Shown here piece after piece: positions 33,836 through 45,300 of a stretch of 64,000 bases of DNA. The stretch spans positions 72,201,348-72,265,347 of the forward strand of contig CM076197.1 in NCBI GenBank assembly GCA_038277395.1, in the 5' to 3' direction. Below the pieces are notes generated by a model. The model was not told where the DNA came from, did no database searches, and was given only the letters and a program-made list of their open reading frames with translations. Each line of letters opens with the position of its first letter. Position 1 is the stretch's first letter. The position numbers and the translations under genes are program-made. Source of the DNA: Dryocosmus kuriphilus (taxonomy: Eukaryota; Arthropoda; Insecta; Hymenoptera; Cynipidae).

Positions 33836-34137
33836 GCTGAGAGAAAGAGCAGGTCATACAGGGTAGAGAAGAGCCAAAATGATTCATATAAAGGCAAAAG
33901 AAAAGTCAGTATAGTCGCGGATTAATGTACCATCAATAGAATGGAAAGGGCGAGAGGAAAAGGAAGCCCAAGGTCTTGAGCGGCAGTGCGTAGATTTAGA
34001 TTAGGGATTAAGAAGTTATGTACATATAGGATAAGGTAGAAATAAGTACTTGTAAAATCTACGCTGGATGTAAAGATGTGATGGTTATGTAAAGACTCTC
34101 AAACCCGTAAAAGGGAGAGAGTATAAATAAATAAACG

Positions 34138-34152
34138 ATCAACTACATGTTT
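34138..34152. repeat. LINE target-site duplication, right copy
   Basis: ATCAACTACATGTTT, identical to 32363-32377. Confidence 0.95.
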
Positions 34153-34305
34153 AATACACTGATTGTAATTATGTTTCGACTTTTAAATTTGATTTGTAAT
34201 ACATTGTACTGAAGAGGTCATCTATACAGATGACGAAACATCAACAAATACAATTTAATTGAAATTTTATATTGGTCTGGATGTGTCGACTCTTTACTTA
34301 ACTCT

Positions 34306-35259
34306 ATTTCCCAGACGTTAAACAATTTTCTAAGGAAATCTCCATCTTTCCTTTTTAAATATCGTATACAAGTTTTTTGTGAAGAATATTCCTTACTAAT
34401 TCTTTTTAATTGGTCGAAATATTTTTATGTATTGAAAACTGTACTGAAAACTTGATAAAATATATGTTACATGATGATATAGGGATCAATAAGCATCTAG
34501 AGTCTAGATAGATGAAAGTCTATACCTATTCAGGTGATTTACTTGAGATTTGCTGCTCGAGCACGGGGGTACAATGTGGTGTTCTCGGTACTCGAGCACA
34601 ATGGACGAGTTACCTAACTTTCTGTATAAATCAACCGCGATAACGATAAAATTGTAATGAGCGTAGAGATCGCGAAATTTATATGTCTCCCTGTGGTGCT
34701 GCGCTCTACGGGAAATGCGAACTAGTTAACTGCGAACAGTTCGGATGGATGAAACTTCCATAGATTTCATGCATTTTTGAAATAAATTGAATAATTTCTT
34801 ACCTAACTCTTAATGTTATTCCTTATGAATAATTTATTTTCACGCACATTACGTCCGAGAAATAGTCAACATATAATATTATTCCATAAATGCAGTTATT
34901 GCATAAAAGAAAAATTATTGCAGAATTTATAAATGACTGATAAGTTTACGAAAAAAATAAATGAATATGTATACTCCACTGGGAAAACAGAAGGTTCTCT
35001 TAAATCAATGAAACATTTTTTTAAAGCATAAATTTTAGTCGAACCAACGATTGCATTATAACAATAGATTTTTCGTTGATTGGACGATATTCTCGGTATA
35101 TCTATAGCTTCAGATTCGATGGGATTCAGAGGCTTATAACATGCGTGGTACGTGCATCGGATAAAACTGGACAAGTGATGACTTGCACGTGGAAGTTGAT
35201 CCTCTATTTTATATCCCAAAAGCAATATTCAACAAAAAATGTTACGGACTGACCATCAG

Positions 35260-35290
<31 letters not shown>

Positions 35291-35838
35291 CTTCATACTT
35301 CACTGGGAACTAGTCTAAATTACTGATATTTTCTATTCAGTTTATAACTAAAAAGGAAAAAGTGAAGCAGAATAGACTTTTAAAAGTAAATATGATATAA
35401 AACTAATCTAACGATTTTGAGAATTTAATTTATTTTTTCTCAAACTATCGCAAAAGCCACGTGAAACAGGAGACAGAGAGAATAAAAGGACAAAGTCGTG
35501 TTGACGTTTCGTTTTCTATGCTCTTTTTCCCCCAGTAAAGTAGGGCAGACATTTGAATTAAATCAGTGATGTCACCGTCGCTCATAACGACGGCCTTTTA
35601 ATTAATGAAAAGGGGGACTGAGTCTCTCGTTCGAAACGAGTAATCGCTTTTATGCTCGACTTATAATCCGAGATGGATGTGAGCCGTAATAACAAATAAA
35701 CTCAAATTACACCTAGATTTCAGGAACATTGCTTTTGAAGAGGAGTAACTGCGCTAATTAGTTGAGATATCTTTTCAAAATAAAGGTAATATTTTTAAAA
35801 TGAAAACAGTTCAGCCAATGGCTGAGACAAAGAGAGAG
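34306..35838. other. Gene-free stretch with a (TA)n run
   Basis: Unique-looking sequence with a TA microsatellite at about 35268-35290. The 109-codon minus frame (34896-35225) has no recognisable motif. Confidence 0.45.
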
Positions 35839-35841
35839 CTT

Positions 35842-36000
35842 TGACTTATGACTTCACCTTTGATCTTTCAGGTTTGACCTCTGAGTGTTGACATAAAACA
35901 CGTCACCTTTGACCTGTCATCATTGACTTTCCTTTCATTTTTGATTCCTGACCTTTCAGCTTTGACATATGATCTCTGACCTTTGACTTTTTATCTCAGT
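35842..36000. repeat. Left subterminal GACCTTTGA-type array
   Basis: About eight imperfect 18-22-bp units such as TTTGACCTCTGAGTGTTGAC and TTGACATATGATCTCTGACC. The inverted counterpart is at 43460-43700. These may be transposase binding sites. Confidence 0.65.
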
Positions 36001-37196
36001 CCTCTAATATCACTGTACAACAAAATACGACCTATATGTCCATTGTTCATGAAATGAGAAGTATCATTTCCGAAGTAGTTGTTCGTGCTGAATTCGAATC
36101 TGACTTCCATTTTTTGTCTACAATTCCGGTTTTTGAGTTTGTTTTAAACAAAAATTTTTTCGAACAAGTACAAATCGCGCTATTAATGGATTTAGACATT
36201 TTTTCTAACAAAAAGCGATACATGATTTCTGTGCGTTTTTTAACGTTGAATCCGATGACCACTTTACTTTTGCAATAGCTCAAACAGCTCTTGATATAAT
36301 CGCAAAAACCTAAGAAAAAATGTTAAAAAAGAGATTTTCTGAAAATGTTATATCGACCTAAATATTAAGTATATTATTATTCAGATAGAGGTAATTTTCT
36401 TCGCTTTCAACGAATAAAAAATTTATAAAAAGTTTATACTTTCAGCACTGACTGTTCGCAAGATAAATGAGAAAGTAAACATTCCCTTCTGTACATCTGA
36501 CAATTCGACAATTTATGCGTATTCAAGGCGAATTATTGCACTCGAATTCTGTTGAGTTCATTGGAATTTCTTGAAAGGAAAATTGAAATTGAATTCTAGT
36601 AAACTCAAAAGACTTGACCTGAATTGAGGGGTCGGATGCAATAACGGGACGAACGCTCGAAAACGTGTAAAAGAATTGTCCGCGTGACTTCTGAAATGAA
36701 AATTTAAAAATTGATTTTTAAAAAATCTAACAGTATAGAAAATAGAAGGACAAAACTTTTTCCTATGTTCAATTTTTATGTCTGAAGATTATTTTTAATA
36801 ATAAAATTGAAAAAGTAAGAAAATATTGTTCGCTTATTTAGTTATTTTTTAAAACATAAATCGTCATAAATTAATGAAATATTATTGAAACTATTTGAAA
36901 TTTGGCCTACACATGCAGTATACCATAGAGATGCCCACAAAGTAAACAAAAATCTGAAAATCTTCTTTTGTTTAATAATATTTAATTGCAAATTGTGGAC
37001 GGTCGGTAACCATGTTTTTCGATCTTCCATGAGAAAAAGTATCGAGGAAACTTTGGAGTTGAGAACACTTCCAGCGACAGATTTGTTCCTCACTATTTAA
37101 GGAAGATTTTTGGAAATTTTCAGATCGATTCATTAAAAATTGGCTGAAATATCCATTTTGTAAGAAAACATGCGACGCCGTTTATTAGCAAGTTCA

Positions 37197-37301
37197 AGCG
37201 CTACAGGACGTTCGGACGTTCCCTCCGTGTTACTATACCTATTCGTATACTCAGTGAGGACTCGACTTTCGAATAACGAAACATTTTAACTCCTTTAGAA
37301 A
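37197..37301. other. 105-bp segment present only in the left TIR
   Basis: Between AGCAAGTTCA and ACTGTTATTTTATCC the left arm holds about 105 bp that the right arm lacks (joined at about 40182). It is either an insertion in the left arm or a deletion in the right arm. Confidence 0.65.
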
Positions 37302-37815
37302 ACTGTTATTTTATCCTAAATAATAGGTAGGTAGACGCTGCAATCATTAAATTATCTTTATTTTAATTGCGTTAGCATGTAACTTAAAATAGAAAAAAAA
37401 TATCTTCGCAAGTTCTTCCACCCTGTGTTTTGTATCATTTTTCCGTAGAAAAAAAAATGTAAACAAACCTTGCAGTATGCTGGTTATAATAGAAAAAATT
37501 TTGCTTCGCAAATTCTTTATTCTTATAATATATCAAGCTTTTGTTGAACGTTTTTTTACAGGAACATTTAAATGCTAACCTAGTTTAATTATTACTAACT
37601 ATCGAATATTAGCACATTTTGTTTATCGCTTTTTATCGTAGAATTTTTTCCTTTAACATTCATCAATTTTTTTCTTTTTATTATCTGGTTTTATTAATGC
37701 ATTTTGTATTAAATTGTCATAAAAAAGACGAGCTTTTGGACTTAAATAATTTAATAGTTTTTCGACGTCTTTTAATTTTTCTTTACTTATTCCAACACCT
37801 CCAGCCGGTGGAGCA

Positions 37816-39845
37816 CTATCTAAGGGAATCGAAAGAATTATTACCGTTTATTGATGGAAAAGTGACGGGGTTCTCATCGTAGGCGTAATAAACGTCAATG
37901 TTACCGTTGGGGAAGTAATCAATTTTAACCACTTGACTGATTTTGATATTTTTGATTTGTTTATTCAATTCTAGATGTTTATCAAAATCCTTGAGTTCTT
38001 GGTCTGAGGCGTTAACCATTATGAAGGGATTTTTTCTAGAATTTTTTATTAAATCAACGTACTCTTCAACCGTTTCCATTTTTTCCTTCATTTTCTTTTT
38101 TTTACCGTATAATCCGAAATTTGCGTCACATATGCAATAAGAGTGTCCACGCACTGGGTAGAGGTGCTGAATTTCGGTTTGGTATTTTTGTGTTGATAAC
38201 AATGACAGAAAGGAAACCATCAAATAATTTCTATTTTGTCCTCCAGCGCCGTCAGAATACAAGAAAATTTTTTCATAATGACTTAGCACCAATTCTTCAT
38301 GTATAGCATTATGGACTAAATTACAAACCGTATTAGCGCCTTTTTTCAACGTACCTTCTAAGAAATAAAACATACAACCGTTCGAATTGCCATGCACATG
38401 CACGTTGAACACATGAAGCCACAAAAGTCGGCAAAAAAACTGTACATTTACAGGAGTTTTAGGAAGCGGAAGATTCTGAGCAAAGTCGAATTCGAGATGT
38501 AATACATTGTTAGTTTGCAACATTTTTTGCTTCAAGTTTTTGTATTCTTCTACCCGTTTTCGATGATCTTCAAAATCTTGTTTTCCGATTTCGTTTGCAT
38601 CAAATGCACATCAAACATTACAAACGTCTGTTCGTGGCAATTTAAATGAAAAATTCACGTTATGGTTAAAATATTTGCAATATGTAGATTCGTCTATTGG
38701 AGCTTCTAAATTTCCTGTAATTGATGCATAATAATCCAAAAACAAATGATACAAATCATGTACAGTTAAATCTGAGGACTCGAAATAATTAAGTTTTGAA
38801 TCTTCGCGAGTGTAGTGTGATTCTTTGTGAGGTAAACTATAGCAATGTTTTTGAATTATTGTTTTGACTTCTTCAGTTAATTTTACCACGTGACTATCAT
38901 GCTTTCCTCGATTATCTCCTAAGTTCTCATTTTTGGACATTTTTTTTTGTACAGTCTCTATCTTTCTTTTCTTATCAATACCAAGAACTTTAAAAAGAAA
39001 TTTTTTACAAACAATAATGCGATTTGTACTTTGAAAATAATAAGTCCATTTTGCAAATTTACCACTATTATTGCTATCGCTTGCACAATTTTTTCTAGCA
39101 ATCAGTGAACTAATTAAAACGTTTTGGGCTAGATAATCACCCAAACTCCAAAAGTAATCGTGGAATTTCTTCTGTTCAGAAACATCGATTGTCGAGAAGC
39201 ATTTCTTATTACAACAGGTACCAATAAGAGTAAAATCTTTCCTGAGGATTGATTTTCCTGATTGTGAAACATACTCCAGTCCCTAAGAAAAAAAAGACAA
39301 GCTTTATCATGCTCCTGACATAAAAAACCTAGTGTATTCTCTTTCGGCATATTTTGTCGGATTTTATTTTTTCAACAAATATTACAAAATCAACTTTTTT
39401 AAATTTTCCCGTATAAATAACAAAAGTTGATAGACATTCAGCACCTAGTGCTCTTAACTTTGACAGTGTGAGAGTATTTGAAAAATTATTTTCTAACTTT
39501 GGTGACAAAAAATTTGTCGTTATTAAAAAATTCAAATTCGAAGAAAAATTCAAATCCGGCATAACTAATGGAACGATAATACTCGACCTAACATTTTTAG
39601 ACAGACAATTTTTCCTTTAGTACCTGCCGAAGCTATTATTCTTATCTGTGCAGAGTTCTCAAATTAACTTTTATTTGCATTTAAAACACAATTCTTAAAA
39701 AATTTTGAACAATTTAAGAGCCCAATATATTAGCTATTTAAGATACAATTTTTTCATTACCTTGTTTCTCTCACTTTTTGTCACATTTCTATTCCATTGA
39801 CTTTCATTTAGAATCTTTTTTCGGCCTATTTGTTTTTTCTGCCAT
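37816..39845 (-). pseudogene. DUF7869-like protein gene, two exons, one nonsense codon
   Basis: The only gene between the long TIRs. Exon 1 (ending 39761) carries GRKKILNESQWNRN and SERNK before a donor, AAG|GTAATG. The intron is 39283-39760. Exon 2 starts after TTTTTCTTAG at 39282 and reads CCNKKCFSTIDVSEQKKFHD, DYLAQN, CKKFLFKVLGI, DNRGKH and SHYTRED, then LEFDFAQNLPLP, LYSDGAGGQNRN and YPVRGHSYCICDANFG. This motif order matches multi-copy arthropod proteins that I know as DUF7869. The frame is open for about 489 codons except TGA at 38613-38611, next to RTDVCNV. The exon 1 start is doubtful: the ATG at 39845 is in another frame. The role is unknown; the position suggests a transposase. Confidence 0.7.
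39283..39760 (-). other. Intron of the DUF7869-like gene
   Basis: On the minus strand the donor GTAATG follows AACAAG, and a T-rich tract with TTTTCTTAG precedes GGACTGGAG. The intron is 478 nt, phase 0, and joins conserved blocks RNK and GLEYVSQSGK in one frame. Confidence 0.65.
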
Positions 39846-41283
39846 AATTATTAATCAAATTAATAAAAATCGAAAATTTTCTTTTATTACTTTCGGCACT
39901 AATAGTGAAAAAGTATTTAGTATAATGAAAATAATTTGAAGAACGATCTGAGCAGTCCAACATAATTTGCGAAACTGACTCCATTCTGCAGTAAAAATAA
40001 TAACAAGCATACTGCAAGGTTTGTTTACATTTTTTTCTACGGAAAAATGATACAAAACACAGGGTGGGAGAACTTGCGAAGATATTTTTTTTCTATTTTA
40101 AGTTACATGCTAATGCAATTAAAATAAAGATAATTTAATGATTGCAGCGTCTAACTACATATTATTTAGGATAAAATAACAGTTGAACTTGCTAATAAAC
40201 GGCGTCGCATGTTTTCTTACAAAATGGATATTTCAGCCAATTTTTAATGAATCGATCTGAAAATTTCCAAAAATCTTCCTTAAATAGTGAGGAACAAATC
40301 TGTCGCTGGAAGTTTTCTCAACTCCAAAGTTTCCTCGATACTTTTTCTCATGGAAGATCGAAAAACATAGTTACCGACCGTCCACAATTTGCAATTAAAT
40401 ATTATTAAACAAAAGAAGGTTTTCAGATTTTTGTTTACTTTGTGGGCATCTCTATGGTATACTGCATGTGTAGGCCAAATTTCAAACAGTTTCAATAATA
40501 TTTCATTAACTTATGACGATTTAAGTTTTAAAAGATAACTAAATAAGCGAACAATATTTTCTTACTTTTTCAATTTTATTATTAAAAATAATCATTAGAC
40601 AAAAAAATTGAACATAGGAAAAAGTTTTGTCCTTCTATTTTCTATACTGTAAGATTTTTTAAAAATCAATTTAAAAAATTTTTTAATTTTCATTTCAGAA
40701 GTCACGCGGACAATTCTTTTACACGTTTTCGAGCGTTTTTGTCCCGTTATTGCATCCGGACCCTCAATTCAAGACTCAGCGAATGAAATTGGATTCGAAA
40801 GAGTTCAACAGAATTAAAAAAAAATCAAAGGAATTCAATGAAATTTACGGAATTCAGCATAATTCATGGAACTCAGGGGAATTCAAGCGAAATCAAGCCA
40901 GTTCCAGCAAAAGTGCAATCTCGAGAATTCAAAGGAATTCAAGGAAATTAGAGACTTCAAGCGAATTCGAAGGAATTGAAGTAAATCCCACGGAATTCAA
41001 GTAGATTTTGAAGATTATTTACTTTTACAGAAATTCCAATGAATTCAACAAAATCCGAGTACAATTAGTCGCCTTAAATAAACATAAATTGTCGAATTGT
41101 CAACTGTACAGAAAGGAACCGTTTCTCTCTCATTTATCTTGCGAACGGTCGGTGCTGGAGATAAACTTTAAAATAAAAAAAGTTTCTCCGTTTTTAAAGA
41201 AGAAAATGCTCCTATTTGCATAATGAATAGTTGATATTCAGCTTAGTATGGTGTTATTAAAAAACCTCTTCTTTAACTTTCTT

Positions 41284-43262
41284 TTTCTTTTTACATTCTC
41301 ATCTCAATGAGAAGGATTTTATGTGAAAACTGACTTTCGCGGAGTTCATGAAATCTCGACGTTTCATGACCCCCTGAATCCGAAAAAACAGGTTTTACGT
41401 TGGTGTCTGTTGTTGTCGTCGTTGTCGTTGTAATCGTAGTCTGTTAGCACGATAACTTTCGAAGGACTAATCGGATTGGATTGCGCTTTTGCATACTTCT
41501 TCAAGGCGTAAAAAGTAAGGACGAGTTCGTCAACCAGCGGGTTTTGACCAATGGTTCTGGTTTTATCCATAATAAATTCTTTCTAAAAATAAAGAATTCA
41601 AATTTCCCGCCAAAATATGCAAGACACGAAAAAAACCATAATAATTAAAGTTGTTCAGCTCAAAAATATCTACATATTTACTCCCTGCCATTTTCTCGAA
41701 AAGACGCATGGTCTTTAAATTATTCGTGAAATACGTTCATTCATATAAAAAAATCCACTTTTCCGCAAAAGTATGCGAGATAAGAGAAAATATCAAGAAG
41801 CAGAATTATTCACCTTCCAAAGACTTACAAATTCTCTTAAAACTATTTTTTGATACAACCCATACTTCATTCATTAAACGTATAATACTGTTCTTTTAAT
41901 CAAAAAATACATTACTATACAGTCAATAAAAAGTTATTAAAAGTTATTGAAAAATCTGCCCGCTACTCAGGCGCATTCTAATCACGTTTCTCGCGCTCAC
42001 CAATCAATGAAATTATATCTAAAACGTACATTTCTTAATTTTTTACATAGTTTGGCTGAAAAATGCAATTTTTACATTCTCATCAGAGAAGGTATTAGAT
42101 TTGTTTACAATTTGACCCCCCCCCCCCCCCCCCCCCAATTTTCATCAAATCTCCACGTTTTGAGACCCCCTGAGTCAGAAAAAACGGTTTTTTTTACGAC
42201 GGTGTCTGTCTGTCTGTTGTCGGCGTTGTTGGCGTCGTCGTCGTCGTCGTCTGTGGTCGCGATAACTTTCGAAGAACTTATCGGATTGGACTGCGCATTG
42301 GCACACTTCTTTAAAGCGTAAAAAGTAAGAACGAGTTCGTTAACCAACCACTTTTCACCAACGATTATGGTTTTATCTATCAAAAACGGTTTTCACAAAA
42401 TCGAAAAATCCATTTTCCGGCTAAACTATGGGAGATACAAAAAATGTAATAAAGTAAAATTGCTCATCTCAAAAAAATGTAAAAATTTTGTCGTAACCGT
42501 TTTTTGATAAAACGAATGGTTTTTGTTTTAATCAACAAAATGCTATTAAAATTAAAAAACTATGGTTTCCCGCCAAAATATTCAAGATACGAAAAAATGG
42601 TAAAAAATAAAGTTGTTCAATTCAAAAAGATCTACAAATTTTGTTTCATCCATTTTTTGATAAAATGCACGGTTTTTGTTTTAATCGATAAAACGTTATT
42701 AAAAATCAAAAATTTCAAATTTCCCGCCAAACTATATAAGATACGGAAAAATGATAATAAACAATGTTATTCAACATAAAAAGATCTACAAAATTTTCTT
42801 TCTATCATTTTTTTGAGCAGACGCATAGTTTTTGAGTTATTCGTGAAATATGTTTTGAAATATAAAGAAAACCACTTTTCAGCAAAACTGTGCAAGATAT
42901 GAGAAAATATCAACAAGCAGAATTGTTCACCATGGAAAGAGCTACAAAATTTATTTATAAGACTCATCGTTTTACTTTTAAGAATCGAAATCCTCTATTG
43001 TGAAAATTTGGAAAATCACTAAAAAACTTTACCAATCTACAATGTGTTTTAAAAAAAATGTAATTATCGAGCGCGAAGCGCGAGTGTCATGATGAGAATG
43101 TATTCCTTAAAGGCGATAGAGCCTTAAGTAAAATAATTTCTTTTGTAATTTGTAATTTAAAGGTTTATACGATCCATAAATACCGAGCGCGTAGCGCAAG
43201 GTGAATAACCCATCGAGCGCGAAGCACGCGATGAGAATGTGCCCGCTGTGCGGGCAGATTTT
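41284..43262 (+). repeat. Repeat family R1, copy 4, nested in the right TIR
   Basis: Starts TTTTTACATTCTCATCTCAA. A second head starts near 42071 (with poly-C 42117-42136), so it is a partial tandem dimer. It continues through 150-185-bp units to the GCGC tail (GAGCGCGAAGCGCGAG near 43071) and ends CCCGCTGTGCGGGCAG. The arm sequence is continuous on the left-arm counterpart, proving insertion. Minus frames 41364-41570 and 42105-42383 encode the peptide shared among R1 copies. Confidence 0.75.
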
Positions 43263-43459
43263 AAAAAAAAATTATCTCAAGAATCGCTTGAGCTATCGCA
43301 AAGGCGAGACCGTCGTTGGATTCAACGTTAAAAAACGCATGTAAATCAGGTAATTTCTTTTTGTTTAAAAATTTTTGCTGTATCTTCTTATATTACTACT
43401 TCGGAAATGAAACCTTCCATTTCATCGACATATAGGTCATATTTTGTTGCACAGTGATA

Positions 43460-43700
43460 TTAGGGGACTAAGATGAATTGTCATAAGTAAGAGATCATAC
43501 GTCAAAGGTGAGAGGTCATATATGAAAGGTCAGGGGTCAAGAATAAAATGTCAAATATTGAAGGACCACGATGAAAGCTCATAGGTCGGATATGTAAACA
43601 GTCAAAGATGACAGGTTAAAGTTTTAAAGTCAATGGCGACCTATTACCCACCATTTTTTACCCCTGACCTTTCAAATTTGACCTCTGATCTCTCAGATTT
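43460..43700. repeat. Right subterminal GACCTTTGA-type array
   Basis: Units such as GTCAAAGGTGAGAGGTCATA and GAAAGGTCAGGGGTCAAGAA. Inverted counterpart of 35842-36000. Confidence 0.65.
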
Positions 43701-44620
43701 ATACATAAATAAAATATAAATACAAAATAATAAAAAAAGATTTGAAACGAAACCCGTTTAAAATGTTGAGTTATTGTTCCTCGAAGTGTCAGTCATGCAC
43801 TCTCGGAAAATGAAGTTTTCAGAAGAATGATGAATAATTGAACAATTTGTCTTGTTAGTTTTCAAAGCAAGTTGTGTAATTGTGAAGGGCGTGACGAGAA
43901 CAGAAGTGTAAATTTGATTCATGAAGAACCCTCGTCTCGTTGAGCGCGCCAGTGACTTTTATTTTGCCTGTAAGAGCCTTATGTTATACGATCTGAGAGG
44001 GGGAGGAGGGGGGGGGGGGGGGTACCTCTAACCTGCTGCTTTAATTGACGCGTTGGAGTAGAACCGTCGCTGAATTTACGACGGAGCGAGAGGTGCAGAG
44101 CGAATTAATCCTACAGTGATATCTCTCGTTGTTGCGAAAAGCCTCTTGAAACGAAGAACCGTCCCAACGAGGTTGCAAAATACATAATCTCTCGCTATCT
44201 CTCTTAACTCATCCCTGCGAATGAGATAAATCGGTAGGGATACCAGTCGTCTCTGATTCTTCGACCCGTCCCGTCGGGGTGCTCGAGTTCTCTCGAATTT
44301 ACGGTCAATGGATTCGAACCAGGCACACCCGTGCACTCGCTTCCCATTTTCACTTCTTCTTGTTCTATGGGGTACTCCATAGAAAGAATTTTATTACTAG
44401 AGTCGTAAATCTCGTGTCTGATAGATAGATAGACCACGTTTCACACGATGTTTCTGTCAATGCTGTTTCTGACACTAGGCGTTGAATATGGTGGCTCAAA
44501 AAAAATTATTTTCTTTTTATCATATATCCTATCTTTTTCTTATTTGGTGTAACAATACTTGCAGGGATCACAGCGGTAAATTAATTTAATTTTAGGGAAA
44601 ATAGATCACATTTTGTTAAG
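43701..44620. other. Unassigned GC-richer stretch with poly-G
   Basis: A poly-G run lies at about 43996-44022. 44060-44440 is GC-richer unique sequence. An inverted GGTTCGAATCC near 44315 lacks a matching A box and is not a tRNA. No gene was found. Confidence 0.4.
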
Positions 44621-45300
44621 GGGTTATGACACCTTTGAGCCTCCAAAAATAGGGTCATTTTTATGATTTATTTTCAGGCAGATGAAAAAAACGTAAAGCA
44701 ATTAAAATTTATAGACTTTATTAATCTATGTCTTAAGTTTATAAAAATATCTTTTTTTTTTGTAAATTGCAAAATGGCGGCTAAATATTGTTGTACATGT
44801 AAAAACTTTTTTTTTCCGAGATCATCCGCGGCAGGAAATCCTAAAAATTCAGATTTGCACCTGGAATTAAAAATCAAATATTTTCTTAATACTTATAAGA
44901 TTGCCTAGGGGAGTACTCAAGATTATAAAAAAATATTGATTTTTGTAAAAATGGTGAGCATTTGAATGTAAAACACGATGTTCATCTCGAAAAAACGACC
45001 TTAATTTGTTTAAAAAATAAACAATTTTCAACCAATATTAAAAATCGTGGGTACTTCTCTAAGTAATTAAATAGTCTTTTATTTAAAATAAGATTCGTGT
45101 CAATCGGTTTAAAATTGTTGAAATAGCGTGTCCTGCCGATTTCAAAAAGTAATTTCCGAGAAAAACACGTTTTAAAGAGTTTCATCACTTTTGAGCCTCC
45201 AAAAATAGTGTCATTTTTATGATTTATTTTCACGCACATAACAAAACGAAAATCAATTAAAATTTATAGAGTTCATTAACTAATATATTAACTTTACAAA
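44621..45300. repeat. Two direct copies of a 110-bp block, about 558 bp apart
   Basis: TTTGAGCCTCCAAAAATAG and TGTCATTTTTATGATTTATT, then AATTAAAATTTATAGA, occur from about 44633 and again from about 45191. The sequence between them is not otherwise repeated. Small frames here are not supported. Confidence 0.7.

Larger units (their letters stand above)
32378..34137 (+). mobile_element. Internally deleted non-LTR retrotransposon
   Basis: The element is bounded by perfect 15-bp duplications. It is purine-rich on this strand, unlike its surroundings. It holds a 5' region, most of ORF1, only the first codons of ORF2, then a 3' untranslated region ending AAGACTCTCAAACCCGTAAA and an ATAAATAAATAAACG tail. 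The loss of nearly all ORF2 with both ends kept means it cannot move by itself. Confidence 0.85.
31773..34305. mobile_element. Palindromic element with hammerhead-like hairpins, split by a LINE
   Basis: The left arm (31773-32110) and right arm (32180-32377 continuing at 34153-34305) are inverted copies around a centre near 32140. The LINE sits within the right arm. Near each outer end is a CTGAAG...GAAAC hairpin (31833-31861 minus; 34209-34239 plus), then GGTCTGGATGTGTCGAC. The same order occurs in the 46.2-52.5 kb element, so the two are related. The inverted-dimer form with hammerhead-like motifs recalls Penelope-like elements, but no RT was found. Confidence 0.65.
35839..43700. mobile_element. 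Large DNA element with about 1.7-kb TIRs and a DUF7869-like gene
   Basis: The left arm is 35839-37487. The right arm is 39998-41283 plus 43262-43700, interrupted by a nested repeat at 41284-43262. Removing that insertion leaves a 5.9-kb element whose arms match along their length, inverted. The outer about 200 bp of each arm is a degenerate GACCTTTGA-type tandem array. The 2.5 kb between the arms contains one minus-strand gene with an intron. Mirror peptide frames at 36885-37100 (plus) and 40280-40495 (minus) are the arms read in opposite senses. The outer ends and target duplication are not resolved. Confidence 0.8.

Noticed and set aside
32364..33897. Long minus-strand frames rich in Ser, Leu, Pro and Phe
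   Set aside because: They are shadows of the purine-rich LINE on the plus strand.
36885..40495. Near-identical 71-residue peptides at 36885-37100 and 40280-40495
   Set aside because: They are the two TIRs of the large element. No start context or motif is present, and conservation follows from arm identity.
44204..44437. Possible tRNA signalled by an inverted GGTTCGAATCC
   Set aside because: No A box or cloverleaf can be drawn at the required distance.
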